64,000 nt of DNA from Zea mays (taxonomy: Eukaryota > Streptophyta > Magnoliopsida > Poales > Poaceae). This document shows, piece by piece, positions 9,356 to 21,621 of this stretch. A program made the translations under genes and the position numbers. Under the pieces are notes generated by a model. The model searched no databases. It was not told where the DNA came from and saw nothing but the letters and a program-made list of their open reading frames with translations. How positions within the stretch are numbered: the stretch's first letter is position 1; each line of letters begins with the position of its first letter. The stretch lies in the NCBI RefSeq assembly GCF_902167145.1, contig NC_050098.1, positions 116,722,207 through 116,786,206 of the forward strand, read 5' to 3'.

Positions 9356-12300
9356 GTAGAATCTGTAGCTGGCTTGATTTGCAGGTTGGACCGAAACTCC
9401 TTGAACAATGATGATGAGACCTTTGGTAAAAATATCAGCAAACTGAAGAGACGAAGGAACATGTATCACCTTCACCTCTCCTAAAGATACGCGCTCGCGT
9501 ACAAAATGCAAGTCGATTTCCACATGCTTCGTACGTTGATGTTGGACTGGGTTGGATGCCAGATACATTGTGCTGACATTATCACAGAAGACCACAGCAG
9601 CACGACGAGGAGGATGACAAAGCTCAGTCAACAATTGGCGAAGCCAACAAATTTCAGCCACAGCATTGGCCACACCTCGATATTCTGCCTCGGCACTGGA
9701 CCGGGATACTGTATGTTGCCGCTTAGACGACCAAGCAACAAGATTGGCACCCAGAAAAACACAATAACCAGATGTAGATCGTCGGGTGTCAGGACATCCA
9801 GCCCAGTCAGCATCAGAGTATGCCAACAGATCAAGACTGGAACTACGATAGATATGCAAACCATAGTCCAAGGTACCACGGACATAGCGAAGGATGCGTT
9901 TCAGCAAAGACATATGAGTGTCACGAGGAGCATGCATGAACAGGCAAACTTGTTGAACAACATAAGAAATATTAGGCCGAGTCAAAGTAAGATATTGTAA
10001 AGCACCTGCTAAGCTTCTGTAAATAGTGGGTTGTGAAAGAAGACAACCATCGGTAGAGGCGGGTTTAGAGTTGGTGTCAACAGGGGTACGGCAAGGATTA
10101 CAATGCATCATGTTTGCACGTGCCAAGATATCCAATGCATATTGCTTTTGTGAGAGAACCAAACCAGTGTCCGATGGTGTCACCTCAATGCCAAGAAAGT
10201 GACGTAAAGGTCCAAGATCGGACATAGAAAATTCAGAACAGAGTTGTGAAATAATATGAGATAAAAGATGAGATGTATTTGATGTAAGAATAATATCATC
10301 TACATAAAGAAGAAGATATGCAGTGGTAGAGGGTGTTTTAAGAATAAAAAGGGAAGGATCACATTTAGATTGTTTAAAACCAATCGAGGAAAGAAATGTC
10401 GTAAATCGCAAGAACCATGTGCGAGGAGCTTGTTTAAGGCCATAAAGAGACTTATGAAGTTTGCAAATATGATGAGGTAAAGAAGGATCAACAAAGCCAG
10501 AGGGTTGTTGAGAATAAACTGTTTCAGATAACGTACCTGGAGAAAAACGTTCTTGACATCTAATTGATGAATTGGCCAAGAAAAAGATGTGGCAATGCTG
10601 AGAACACTCCGAATAGTCCCTGGTTTAATGACTGGACTAAAAGTTTCTCCATAGTCAATACCCTCCTGTTGAGAACAGCCACGAACAACCCAGCGTGCTT
10701 TGTAGCGAGCCAAGGACCCATCACTGTGTAGCTTGTGCCGAAAAATCCATTTACCACTGACAACGTTGGCACCTGCAGGTTTGGGAACTAAACTCCAAGT
10801 ATTATTAGTCATCAAAGCCTAAAATTCTTCTAACATGGCATTGTACCAGTGAGGATCCTTAAGGGCTGTACGGTAAGAAGAAGGGATAGGTGAAATAGCA
10901 GGTTGTGTAGTGACGTGAAGATTCATGAATTTCTTTGGTTGGAAGACACCAGCCTTCGCACGTGTAGTCATATGGTGTTGGGAAATATCTGGGTGGGCAT
11001 AGCGAAGGACAGGTGGGGAAGAGCCAGGCGTTTGCTGCTGGGAAATGGGCGTCGCAGGTGCATGTGTTGGCGAGCTGCAGAGACGTGTAGGGGCCGAGGC
11101 TGACAGCTGCGCGGCAGGCGAGGTGGAGGTTTGACCACCCGTGACCGACAGAGGAGGATGGGGAGGCGTGCGCACAGTTGCTGAAACGGCAGGAGCAGAA
11201 AAGATGGGAGAGGCCCGTACCGGGATGATTTCCAGTCCGGACCCCGCTGGATCCGGGATGGAGGAATGTGGCAAGGATTTTGTGGGCTGTGGTGAGGCGA
11301 ACGGAAAGAAGGATTCATCAAATATTACATGCCGAGAAATTATAATTTTCATAGTATCGAGGTTTAAACATCTGTAGCCTTTGTGCTCAGATGGGTATCC
11401 TAGAAAAACACAACATGCTGATCTTGAGGCTAATTTATGTGAAGCTGTAGAAGATAGATTAGGATAACAAAGACACCCAAAGGTACGTAGATGTTGATAA
11501 TCAGGGGAGCAGCCAAAGAGAAGCTGGTATGGTGTACAAAAATTAAGAGGTTGGCAGGGTCGTCGATTAAGAAGATATGTGGCTGTATGGAGGGCTTCAA
11601 CCCAATATGAACGAGACATGGAGGCTTGTTCAAGCAAAGTGCGAAGAATATCATTTATTGTGCGGATGCCACGTTCGGCTTTACCATTTTGAGAAGATGT
11701 ATATGGACATGAGAGCCGGAGGGTGACACCATTGGCTAAAAGAAAAGTGCGCAGATCGTTATTGTCAAATTCTCGGCCATTATCGCATTGAATAGATTGG
11801 ATAGAAAGATGAAATTGGGTACGTACATAGCTATAAAAATTGCGCAGAATAGATGCCACCTCGGTTTTGTGACGAATGGGAAATGTCCAGACGTAATGAG
11901 TATAATCATCTAGGACAATCAAATAATAGTGAAAACCAGAAATACTAGAAATAGGGGATGTCCACAAATCACAGTGTATTATTTGAAAGGGAAAATATGT
12001 GAAGGAGGTAGAACGAGGGAAAGAGAGCCGAACATGTTTCCCCTTCTGACAGGCGTCACACAGAGTAGAAGCAGCTAAAGATTTATTACATGAAAAAGGA
12101 AATCGAGCTAAGGAATGATTATTGGGGTGGCCAAGACGGCGATGCCAGACATCAGCGGATGCAGTGTGAGCCACCAGAGCCATCGAGGAAGGAGAGCTAG
12201 TTCCAAAGAACGGGTAAAGATCCCCGTCACTATTGGACCTCATGATTGTGTTCTTGGTGGCTAGATCCTTCACAGAAAAACCATACGGATCAAATTCAAT

Positions 12301-12909
12301 GGCACACAAGTTATCAATAGTGAAGCGGCGAACAGAAATTAAATTCTTGACTAAGTGTGGAAGATGCAAAACAGAACGTAAAGCAAAAGTGTTTGGCGGG
12401 GAACGGATAGAGGTATGACCAGTGCCATGAACAAGAATTTTGGATCCATCACCAACAATAACATGCGAAGAATTAGGCAATAATGAAGAATAATAAATAG
12501 GTAAGTTACCCGAATGGTTGGTCATGTGTGAGCTAGCTCCCGTGTCTAGAAACCAATCACTGGGATGTGCTTGCTGTTGAACAGAAGCAGCCTGGAGCGC
12601 GTGAACAAGCCCCGAAGTGTCCCAAGACGGAGCATGCAGCGGCGCAGACATAGATTGTGGCTGCTGGAATACCGGATAGGCTTGCGCCGGAGGACGTGCA
12701 CCAAGGACGCCAGGGCCAGAGGTCCCTGTCCATGGGGCGCGCCAGGTGGGAGCCCAGTGTGCAGGCCATGGAGGAAGAAAGGTCGCCGGAGGGTACCGGC
12801 CGCTGCGTCTAGCAGCGTTGAAGCGACCACCACGACCGCGACCACGGCCACGGCCATAGCTGCTTTGGCGGTTGTCAACTGTGGGGGTTGCAGTTGTGTT
12901 GTTGTTGTC

Positions 12910-12914
12910 GGTGG
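12910..12914. repeat. TSD GGTGG, left copy, of Sirevirus B
   Basis: GGTGG precedes the B LTR start at 12915. The same five bases follow its end at 25679-25683. Confidence 0.93.
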
Positions 12915-13351
12915 TGAAAGCATCTAGGCCCCTGGTTGGTTTTAGTGATTAATGACAACGTAATATTATATGTGACTAACGTGTGTTTTGCAGAGACAAA
13001 TGGTAAGTTAGGTCACATGACAGGTAGAAGTACTACAACGGTGAAAACAATCCCGGAAATAAGAACTCGAAGCGACGGCTAAAACGACGGAACAAAAGGT
13101 GAAGGTCTACGGAGTCCGAGTGTCAAGGAGATGTGGACACTCGCGATTTAGTTAGGTCTTTTATTCTCTTTTAGTCGTACTATAAAGAGGGGTTGTCGAT
13201 GAGTAGTTTGACCAAGAGAGTTCTAGTGTAGTGTTGGTGCACAATCACACTCATATACAGTGCTAGGTGTCACTCTAGAACTCACACACAAGTTAGAGCG
13301 AAAACCGATTTGAAAATCAGCTGAAAAACAAGACTTAGTGTTTCTGGCTTT

Positions 13352-13640
13352 GGGGCACCGGACTGTCCGGTGTGCACAGGACTGTCCGGTGCACCCTCTG
13401 CCAGGTGGGGCCAGGCTGGTCCTCAGCAGAGTGTTCCCAGTCGCAGAAACCCGAGAGCGCAGCCTTCGGAGATGAATTTTAGTGGCACACCGGACACCGC
13501 ACCGGACTGTCCGGTGTGCACCGGACAGTGGACTGTTCACTGTCCGGTGCGCCATGAGTCCAACGGCTCTGTGTCAGAACTAGCCGTTGGAAGTGACCGT
13601 TGGCGCACCGGTGGCGCACCGGACTGTCCGGTGCGCCATC
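13352..13640. repeat. Palindrome cluster CACCGGAC(T/A)GTCCGGTG, B 5' LTR
   Basis: Several copies of a 17-base palindrome (8-base arms, one central base) lie just upstream of the TATA-like sequence, some joined as GTGCACCGGAC. The position suggests promoter or enhancer elements. Confidence 0.85.
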
Positions 13641-13682
13641 GCGCAGCACATTGCCTGTAACGGCTAGTTGGTGGGTGAGGGC

Positions 13683-13690
13683 TATTTATA
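13683..13690 (+). promoter_or_regulatory. TATA-like box of the B LTR
   Basis: TATTTATA lies in GGGCTATTTATACCCCC downstream of the palindrome cluster, where the U3/R boundary is expected. The same sequence is in the 3' LTR near 24972. Confidence 0.5.
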
Positions 13691-14390
13691 CCCCCTCCAC
13701 CCACCATATTCAATGTCTTGCACTCCACATTTATTCCAGCACCTTGGTAGAGTATTGCAAGCACCAAAAGCTTAGTGAGGAGATTAGAGAATCATAATCC
13801 GCGCTTGTTCCTCATTAGCGCTAGTGAGAGCCACCTAGAGCACACACCACTTGCATTAGGCTTCTCTTGGTCAAGCGAAAGTCTATGGCTTGTTACTCTT
13901 GGTGATCGGCATCACCTAGACGGCTTGGTGGCGTTGGGAGCTCGGTGATCACCGTGAAGATCTTGTTGGTGACCCGACTCAAGTTTGTAAGCGGTCTCGA
14001 GGGATCCACCGCGCCGGAGTGGCAAAGGATCATCTCGTAGTGAGCACTTGGTTCTTGCGAGGACCAAGGGGGAGCGATACCCTTGCGCGGGTGCTCCAAC
14101 GAGGACTAGTGGAGAGTGCCGACTCTTCGATACCTCGGGAAAAATTGGAGGAGTCTTCTAAACTTTGCTTTACATTCCGCACTTAATTCAAGCACTTTAC
14201 ATTGTGTATTTGTTTAGCAAGTATTTGAAGTATTATCTTAGCTTTGTTACATTTCTAGTATTATATTCTTAGTGCTAGTTGTTGGGGTGAAGTTGGGCTC
14301 TTGTTTAGCTCTTGCTTAGGTTTTTAATTAGTATTGTTTTTTAGAAAAGCCCAATTCACCCCCCCTCTTGGGCATCGTGATCCTTTCAAT

Positions 14391-14403
14391 TGGTATCGGA
14401 GCC
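14391..14403 (+). other. Primer binding site of Sirevirus B
   Basis: TGGTATCGGAGCC starts two bases after the LTR end. It is of the initiator tRNA-Met type, as in other copia elements. Confidence 0.85.
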
Positions 14404-14440
14404 TTGTTGCTCATAGATTAGCTTAACCGCTAGAGTTACG

Positions 14441-16723
14441 ATGTCCGGTGGGGATGGACCTCCTCCCGTTTTTGATGGTGACGATTTTCCTTATTGGAAA
14501 ATTCGTATGGAAGCATACTTAGAGGCTATAGACATTGGTGTCTATAAAGCCGCCACACAAGGGTTTCCCCAACCTAGAGATCCCACAAATCTTGTAGGTG
14601 ATGAGTTCAATTATGAGAAATGGAATGCGAAGGCCAAAAACACCCTTTTTAGAGGCCTTTGCAAAGATGTGTTCAATAGAGTTCGGAATCATAAAAATGC
14701 TCATGATTTGTGGATGGACATTTGTGCTCTACACGAAGGAACTAGAAGTGAACGTGAGGAAAGATATCACATAGCTATGCGAAAGTTAAATTCTTTTGAA
14801 ATGCTTACTAATGAAAATGCAAACGCTATGTACTCACGACTTAATATTCTTGTAGAGGAAGTCAATGGATTGGGGCTTACTCAAATCTCACAACCGGATG
14901 TTGTGAGGAAGATTCTCAGTGTCCTCCCAATAGACAAATATGGACACATTGTCACTGTGCTACATCAAATGGATCTTTCAGTTACCACACCTACACAAAT
15001 TTTGGGAAAGATCAATGCCCATGAAATGTACATGCACATCAACAAAGAAGAATCATCTTCTAAAAGAAAGGATTTGGCTCTCAAAGCAAATCATGAAAGA
15101 AAAGGAAAAGCAAAAATACAAGTTGAGGAAGAGTCCTCAAGTGATGATGACCTTGATGCAAACATTGCCTTGATGGTAAGGAAGACCACCAAGATGTTGA
15201 AGAAGCTAAATAGAGAAGGCATCAAATTTGATTCAAGAAAGAAGAAGTTCTTTTCCAACAAAAGAAAGCCCATTTCTGAGATGGACTGCTACAACTGTGG
15301 TGAGCTTGGTCATCTTGCTCATCAATGCAACAAGCCCAAGAAGAACAAGTTCAAGGGCAAGAAGGAAGATGACAACGATGATGAAAAGAAGGAAAAGAAA
15401 TTCTTCAAGAGGAAGGATGGGAAGCAAAAGAGGTTCCACAAGAAGAAGAATGGAAAGGTCTATATTGTTGGCGATTGGCTCACCGACATCGAATCATCAA
15501 GTGGATCTTCTTCAAGTGAAGAAGAGGATGATGAAAAAGTTGCGGCCATCGCCGGGGACTTCTCTTCACCACCACCATCGCCATCATCCACTTCTCACCT
15601 ATGCCTCATGGCTAGGGGTGAACGAAAGGTACAAAATGATATTAATATTGATGATGATAGTGATAGTGATAGTGATGAAGAATTTGCTTCACCTTCATAT
15701 GATGAGTTAGCTGACTTGCTTAAAGAATATACTCAAATCATTAGAAAGTCAAAAGCTAAATGTGATAGGTTGAAAAATGAAAATGAATCTTTAAATGCCA
15801 AGTATGACATAGTTATAAAGGCTAGTGATGAAATAAAGGAAGAAAATAAAACTATGTCATCAACTGTAAATGAGCTCACAAACTCCCTAAAAGATGCTAA
15901 GGAAAAATATGACAAATTAAATGAAGCTAATAGGGAGTTACAAAATAGACTAGTAAAGATCAAGGAAGACTATACTCAAATTAAATTTGATCATGACAAT
16001 CTTCTTGTTGAAAATGAACTTTTATCTTGCAAAACACATGAGGCTATTAACCCTGTTGTTAAGCTTGATGTAGCAACCTCATGTGATGACTTGATTCAAG
16101 AATAGCAAACTAGTCTACATGCTGAATTGACTGAAAAAGTTGAAGTCCTGACTTTAGACAACCAAAAATTGAAGAATTACTTGACTGATGCAACTACTAG
16201 AGGAAAAGTTGCTATTGAGAACAATGATTTCAACAATGAGTTGGCAATGGATAATCAAAGGCTTAAGAATGAGGTCAAGAAACTAAAAAGTGAAAATGAA
16301 CATCTTGCAACAAGTGTGCAAAAGTTCAACAAGGGTCAATACCTCCAAAATGAGCTGCTTATGAACACTGTTATGAAAAATAACAAGAGTGGTATTGGAT
16401 ACAATGCTTTTGTGCAAAAGAAAGCTATCACTCAATACAAGCCAAAGCAGACTCACAAGCCTATCAAATGCTTTGAGTGTGGAAATGAAGGTCATTTTGC
16501 CCACAACTGCAAAGCTAAACCACCAACTCCCTTGCCTAAGCACTCAAGACCATTTGCTTTCAATGCTCACTATGTTCTAAGAAAGGTTGCAAATGGAAAG
16601 ATTAAGGTTACATTCCTAGGTCCACCAAATAAGAGTAGACCTAGACAAATCTGGGTGGCAAAGTCCTTAATTGAGAGAGTCACTGGTCCTATGCAGTATA
16701 GGGCTCTCAAAACTCAAGCTTGA
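14441..16723 (+). pseudogene. Gag of Sirevirus B (in-frame stop)
   Basis: Starts at ATG 14441 and reads 554 codons to a TAG at 16103-16105, then continues in the same frame to a TGA at 16721-16723. The N-terminal half is a UBN2/copia-type gag domain (FPYWKIRMEAYL near residue 25). A CCHC zinc knuckle (CYNCGELGHLAHQC) is near residue 282. Lys- and Asp/Ser-rich acidic stretches and a long coiled-coil follow, and a second CCHC knuckle (CFECGNEGHFAHNC) lies near 16470, after the stop. Long gags with a C-terminal coiled-coil are typical of Sireviruses. The TAG may be a decayed Gln codon; if it blocks translation, the second knuckle is lost. Gag packages the element RNA in cytoplasmic particles. 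Confidence 0.85.
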
Positions 16724-16740
16724 ATTGTCTGTGAATGTAG

Positions 16741-19700
16741 GTGAACTACAAGACCGGTGGGAGCCATTGGGTTATTGACAGTGGATGCACACAACATATG
16801 ACAGGCAACCCACGGATGTTCACCTCATTAGATGAGAATGTTGATGGTCAAGATAAAATCACATTTGGAGACAACTCAAAAGGAAAAGTGCAAGGACTTG
16901 GCAAGGTGGCAATCTCAAATGACCTGTCAATATCAAATGTTCTCTTAGTTGCACCCTTGAGCTTCAATTTATTATCAGTGGGACAACTCTGTGATCTTGG
17001 ACTTCAATGCTTATTTACTCCATCAGAGGTTATTGTAACAAAAATGGATGATGAATCAATGGTATTCAAGGGATTTAGATACAACAACCTCTACTTAGTG
17101 GATTTCACTTCAGAAGATGCAGACTTAAGAACTTGCCTCTTCACCAAAGCTTCTCTTGGTTGGCTTTGGCATAGGAGGCTTGCACATGTTGGGATGAGCA
17201 CACTCAAGAAGGTATTAAAGAAAGATATGGTTAGAGGATTAAAGGATGTGGTATTTGAAAAAGACAAGCCATGCAGTGCATGTCAAGCTGGAAAGCAGGT
17301 TGCTAATACACATCCCACTAAAGCTTTCATGTCAACATCAAGGCCACTGGAACTACTTCACATGGATTTATTTGGACCTACAAATTATGTCAGTGCCGGT
17401 GGCAACCTCTACTGTCTAGTGATTGTTGATGACTTCTCAAGATACACTTGGGTGTTCTTTCTCCATGACAAATCTGAAGTTGCATCTATATTCAAGAAGT
17501 TTGCCAAGAAAGCACAAAATGAATTTGACTGCAAGATTAAGAAGATTAGAAGTGACAATGGCAAAGAATTTGACAACACCAACATTCATGAGTACTGTGA
17601 TGAAATTGGGATCAAGCATGAAGTATCTGCCACATATACACCTCAACAAAATGGAGTTGTTGAAAGGAAAAATAGGACCTTGATCACCCTTGCAAGAACA
17701 ATGATTGATGAGTATAACACACCGGAGAGGTTTTGGGCCGAAGCTGTCAACACTGCTTGCTATGCATCAAACAGGCTATTTCCTCACCGGCTACTTGCGA
17801 AGACTCCTTATGAACTGCTAAATGGGAAAAAGCCAGACGTCTCTTTCTTCCGGGTATTTGGGTGCAAATGCTACATCTACAAGAAACGCCATCACCTAGG
17901 GAAGTTTCAAAGACGTTGTGATATTGGTTTTCTTTTGGGTTATTCATTAAAGTCCAAAGCATATCGAGTATTCAACCATGCCACTGGCGTGGTAGAAGAA
18001 ACATATGATGTGGAATTTGATGAGACTAATGGCTCCCAAGGAGCACTTGAAAATCTTGATGATGTAGGTGATGAGCCACTTAGGGAAGCAATGAAGAACA
18101 TGCCTATTGGAGCTATCAAACCAAAAGAAGATGAAGAAGAGGTGCAAATCATTGACAGGCCTTCTTCATCAAATGTACCACAAGATGATGAAAAAGATGA
18201 GAGGCATGCAAATGAAGATACATTTGTCTCTCATGAACAAGCAAGGGTACAAGCCGAAGATGTTGATGCTCCAGGATCTTCTTCCCAAGTGGTTGACAGG
18301 AGAAACTCATCACTACTTCAAGCACATCCTCAAAACCAAATCATCGGGAGTCCTTCACAAGGGGTTATTACTCGATCACATAGACATGCTAATTTTATTG
18401 AACATCACTCTTTTGTTTCTTGTGTTGAGCCTACTTGTATAGATGAGGCGCTACAGGATCCGGACTGGGTGAATGCCATGCATGAAGAACTTAACAACTT
18501 CACCCGTAACGAAGTTTGGACCCTGGAGAAGCCCCCACAAGATGCAAGAATCATTGGAACAAAGTGGGTGTTCAGAAACAAACAAGATGATCAAGGTGTG
18601 ATTGTAAGAAACAAGGCAAGACTTGTCGCAAAGGGATTCTCTCAAGTTGAAGGCTTAGATTTTGGAGAGACCTTTGCACCGGTTGCTCGACTGGAAGCCA
18701 TCCGTATCCTACTCGCATATGCATCATGCTATGATATAAAACTTTATCAAATGGATGTAAAAAGTGCATTTTTAAATGGCTTCATAAATGAACTTGTATA
18801 TGTTGAGCAACCGCCTGGATTTGAAGACCCTAGATATCCTAACCATGCTTACAGGTTGTCCAAGGCGCTATATGGGCTAAAGCAAGCTCCAAGGGCTTGG
18901 TATGAGCGTCTTCGCGACTTCCTCATCGAAAAGGGCTTCAAAATCGGGACCGTCGACACAACTCTCTTCACAAAGAAACATAACGGTGATATTTTCATTT
19001 GTCAAGTATATGTTGATGATATAATCTTTGGCTCGACAAATGACTATCATTGCAAGGAATTTGGTGAGTTGATGTCGAAGGAGTTCAAGATGTCAATGAT
19101 TGGTGAGCTAACATACTTCCTCGGCTTTCAAGTCAAGCAAATGAAAGATGGCAACTTTCTCTCACAAGAGAAGTATACCAAAGACTTGTTGAAAAGGTTC
19201 AACATGGAGAAGTGCAAACCAATCAAGACCCCCATGCCTACAAATGGACATCTCGACTTAGATGAGGGAGGTAACCTGGTTAATCAAACTCTCTACCGTT
19301 CTATGATTGGTAGTTTATTATACCTTACCGCATCTAGGCCCGATATTATGTTTAGTGTCTGCATGTGTGCTAGATTTCAATCTAATCCTAAGAAAGCTCA
19401 TCTTCGCGCTGTTAAGAGAATTCTTAGGTATCTCAAGCACACCACAAGCGTTGGTCTGTGGTATCCCAAAGGAGCTACTTTTGATTTAATTGGCTATTCC
19501 GATTCGGATTATGCCGGTTGCAAAATTGATAGGAAAAGTACTTCTGGGGGATGTCATCTGCTTGGTAGATCACTAGTTTCATGGACATCCAAAAAGCAAA
19601 ATAGTGTTGCCTTGTCAACTGCCGAAGCGGAATACATTGCCGCAGGTGCTTGTTGCACACAGATTTTATATATGAAACAAACTCTTCTAGACTATGGCGT

Positions 19701-19962
19701 AGTTCTAGAAAAAGTACCTTTGTTGTGTGATAATGAGAGTGCTGTTAAAATTGCTAATAATCCTGTTCAACACTCTCGCACCAAGCACATTGATATCCGT
19801 CATCACTTCCTTAGAGATCATGTTGCTAAAGGAGATATCATTTTAGAAGGAGTGAGGTCGGAAGATCAATTAGCGGATATTTTCACTAAGCCACTTGATA
19901 AGACCCGCTTTTGCATGTTGAGGAATGAACTAAATATTCTTGATCTCAGAAACTTTATGTGA
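16741..19962 (+). CDS. Pol of Sirevirus B: protease, integrase, RT, RNase H (open frame)
   Basis: An uninterrupted frame of 1073 codons beginning right after a TAG that ends at 16740. Order: protease with [13 protein letters not shown]; integrase zinc region (HRRLAHVGM then CSACQAGK); integrase catalytic D, D and E ([14 protein letters not shown] near residue 270, [12 protein letters not shown]); RT with YVDDIIFGS near residue 757; RNase H with [17 protein letters not shown] and STAEAEYIA; end at ADIFTKPLD. All catalytic motifs are present. The frame differs from gag and has no ATG at its start, so it would need frameshifting, splicing or another route. As an enzyme set it looks intact. Confidence 0.92.
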   Translation: MNYKTGGSHWVIDSGCTQHMTGNPRMFTSLDENVDGQDKITFGDNSKGKVQGLGKVAISNDLSISNVLLVAPLSFNLLSVGQLCDLGLQCLFTPSEVIVTKMDDESMVFKGFRYNNLYLVDFTSEDADLRTCLFTKASLGWLWHRRLAHVGMSTLKKVLKKDMVRGLKDVVFEKDKPCSACQAGKQVANTHPTKAFMSTSRPLELLHMDLFGPTNYVSAGGNLYCLVIVDDFSRYTWVFFLHDKSEVASIFKKFAKKAQNEFDCKIKKIRSDNGKEFDNTNIHEYCDEIGIKHEVSATYTPQQNGVVERKNRTLITLARTMIDEYNTPERFWAEAVNTACYASNRLFPHRLLAKTPYELLNGKKPDVSFFRVFGCKCYIYKKRHHLGKFQRRCDIGFLLGYSLKSKAYRVFNHATGVVEETYDVEFDETNGSQGALENLDDVGDEPLREAMKNMPIGAIKPKEDEEEVQIIDRPSSSNVPQDDEKDERHANEDTFVSHEQARVQAEDVDAPGSSSQVVDRRNSSLLQAHPQNQIIGSPSQGVITRSHRHANFIEHHSFVSCVEPTCIDEALQDPDWVNAMHEELNNFTRNEVWTLEKPPQDARIIGTKWVFRNKQDDQGVIVRNKARLVAKGFSQVEGLDFGETFAPVARLEAIRILLAYASCYDIKLYQMDVKSAFLNGFINELVYVEQPPGFEDPRYPNHAYRLSKALYGLKQAPRAWYERLRDFLIEKGFKIGTVDTTLFTKKHNGDIFICQVYVDDIIFGSTNDYHCKEFGELMSKEFKMSMIGELTYFLGFQVKQMKDGNFLSQEKYTKDLLKRFNMEKCKPIKTPMPTNGHLDLDEGGNLVNQTLYRSMIGSLLYLTASRPDIMFSVCMCARFQSNPKKAHLRAVKRILRYLKHTTSVGLWYPKGATFDLIGYSDSDYAGCKIDRKSTSGGCHLLGRSLVSWTSKKQNSVALSTAEAEYIAAGACCTQILYMKQTLLDYGVVLEKVPLLCDNESAVKIANNPVQHSRTKHIDIRHHFLRDHVAKGDIILEGVRSEDQLADIFTKPLDKTRFCMLRNELNILDLRNFM

Positions 19963-20400
19963 AATGTCAAATGGTGTTGTCAAGCTTGCATTGCATATTT
20001 AAATTCCTTGTATTGCATCTAGGGCTTGTCTAACCTAGTTGAGATAACCGCCAACAAAGCGAGTGAAAAAGCTTAACTCGGGTCAAACCTGACAAGTCTT
20101 AGTTTTTAATCTTTTAGCACTTAAATTCTTACTTTTCATGCAATTATTGGTTCTTGAAATATGCATGAGGTACTGCACTTAGGGGGAGTATTCAAAACTC
20201 AAATCACTCTTGAAAACCCCTAGTGCAAGCCCAAATGCAAATTTCACCATTTGCCTATTTTCTCTAAAAATTATCTAGCCTATGGCAAAATATTTTGAAA
20301 AGTATATGAGGGTGCCAATACCTGTCCCAACAAGTGTTATTTTGTGTGATTATAAGTTGGGATTTGGTTTGGTTAGGAGTTAGATAGAAAAATTCAAAAT
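19963..20400 (+). other. Untranslated spacer after B pol
   Basis: No ORF is supported. It contains a polypurine-like TTAGGGGGAGTATTC at about 20179, similar in form to the true PPT. Sireviruses are reported to carry several such repeats after pol. Confidence 0.6.
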
Positions 20401-20424
20401 TTTCCAAACTCCCCTCTGTCTGGG

Positions 20425-20600
20425 CTCACCGGACAGTCCGGTGTGCGCCGGACACTGCACTGTGCAATGTCCGGTGCACCGGCAGCCGCGCGCTAAAATC
20501 CAATTTCTCTGTGCGCTGTCCGGTGGTTCACCGGACAGTCTACTGTGCGCTGTCCGGTGTGCACCGGACAGGAACTGTAGACTGTCCGGTGCACCCATAT
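20425..20600. repeat. Palindrome cluster inside B, between pol and ORF3
   Basis: CACCGGACAGTCCGGTG and variants occur several times at about 20429-20597. This is the same motif as in the LTRs but here in the internal region, upstream of the leader of the third ORF. The other three Sireviruses in the window have it only in their LTRs. Confidence 0.85.
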
Positions 20601-21621
20601 CGCGTTTTTAAAAATGCCTCCAGCCCGCAGAGCCGAGCCAGAGGGCTTTTCTTCCCAGCCAGCCGCCAGTTCTTCTCAGTTCTTGGCGATTCCCCTCACC
20701 CCTCACCGGCGTCCACCGTCTCCGGTCGTGCTCCGGTGATCCCTTGCGCACCCCTCCTGCTCCCCCTCGGTGAGCAGCTCTCAGTCCTCCCCCTCTGTCT
20801 CTTTCTCTCTGTCTCTTTCTCTCTGTCTCTTAGGCTGTGCACCACCCCTATGTACCCATTTCAAATTTCTGTGAAATCCCATGCATCCAGTTGGTGGATT
20901 GTGTTCCCTTGTCCCTATTTCATATCCCTGCAGGTCCTTGGCTCCTTCGGGAGGGTATTCCTACCTCAAATGGCCATATTCCTAAAACCCTAACTCCCCG
21001 CACACCATGTGCTCGGTGAAATGCCCAAACCAGCCAAACTTGCTCCAATTGAACCCAAATTTTTAAGGCACCTTCACCACACTTCTAGTAACCTACTTGC
21101 CAAATTTCACGCCAATCCGAGATCCCAGGCTTAAATTTCACCAAAATTCCCGTTTTGAGCGATCGTTTCCGAGCCGAGTGCCCTAATTCCTTTTTCTTCG
21201 CCTAAATTCAAACCAAGCACACACTTCACTCATATTCACCTATATAAACCTATTCGTGAAGTATCGGCTCAATTCCATATCATTTCGTGCCTCATTTCAA
21301 ATTCCAAACCTCCTATGTCACTATTTGTCTGTCAAACGTCGTTTTCACGTCGTTTGACTTCTTGATCGTCCCGTCCCGTGCAATATCTCTCTGTGTATGT
21401 ATTTATTCACATTTCATATGCTTATGACTATGTGACTAATACGTCCTCACCTCTTCTGTTATTTCAGTGACCTTGTGTGACCGTGTGTCGTCTCCCGTCC
21501 TGCCTGGATCGTCACCTCTCGTGTGAGCTTTCCAGGTAGACATCTCACTCTTTGCTAAATCTATCGGTCACTTTTGCTCTGTGCTTAGTCTCTCTATCTC
21601 ATTTGCAGACATTAGTTCAGG
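20600..21621 (+). promoter_or_regulatory. Gene-like leader upstream of B ORF3
   Basis: A CT-rich microsatellite (CTCTCTGTCTCTTT repeats, about 20790-20832), a TATATAAACC at about 21240, and a possible intron (donor CAG then GTAGAC at about 21534; acceptor TTTGCAG at about 21608) precede the ORF3 ATG. Together with the palindromes upstream, this looks like a promoter plus 5' UTR, possibly of host origin. It is an inference from motif order only. Confidence 0.4.

Larger units (their letters stand above)
9332..12914 (-). pseudogene. Hopscotch-like copia polyprotein: gag C-terminus, protease, integrase, RT, RNase H (broken)
   Basis: The minus-strand reading frame begins in a Gly/Arg-rich gag tail next to the Sirevirus B insertion. 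It continues through the protease motif DTGASSHM, the integrase HHCC region (HRRLGHPN then CDACQKGK), the integrase D-D-E residues (DLWTSP, QCDNGREF, SQNGKAERG), RT with YVDDIIL, and RNase H with SDADWAGC and SSAEAEYRG. Lesions: a TAG at 10819-10821 where related elements have Gln, and a frameshift near 10560 just after the RT motif LDVKN. The frame ends with a TAA inside the LTR. It would normally be expressed as one gag-pol polyprotein; here it cannot be made intact. Confidence 0.9.
12915..14388 (+). repeat. 5' LTR of Sirevirus B
   Basis: It runs from TGAAAGCATC to GTGATCCTTTCA. It holds a cluster of CACCGGAC-N-GTCCGGTG palindromes (about 13352-13640) and a TATA-like box at 13683. The PBS follows after AT. 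Confidence 0.95.

Noticed and set aside
13352..13640. CRISPR-like array of short palindromic repeats
   Set aside because: This is a plant genome. The repeats are irregularly spaced LTR palindromes without unique spacers or cas genes.
13223..13797. Short ORFs with repeated 'HRTVRC' or 'PDSPV' peptides in the LTRs, also near 24501, 31182, 39247, 47323, 52310 and 60016
   Set aside because: The peptides are just translations of the CACCGGACTGTCCGGTG palindromes. They recur in every frame and LTR.
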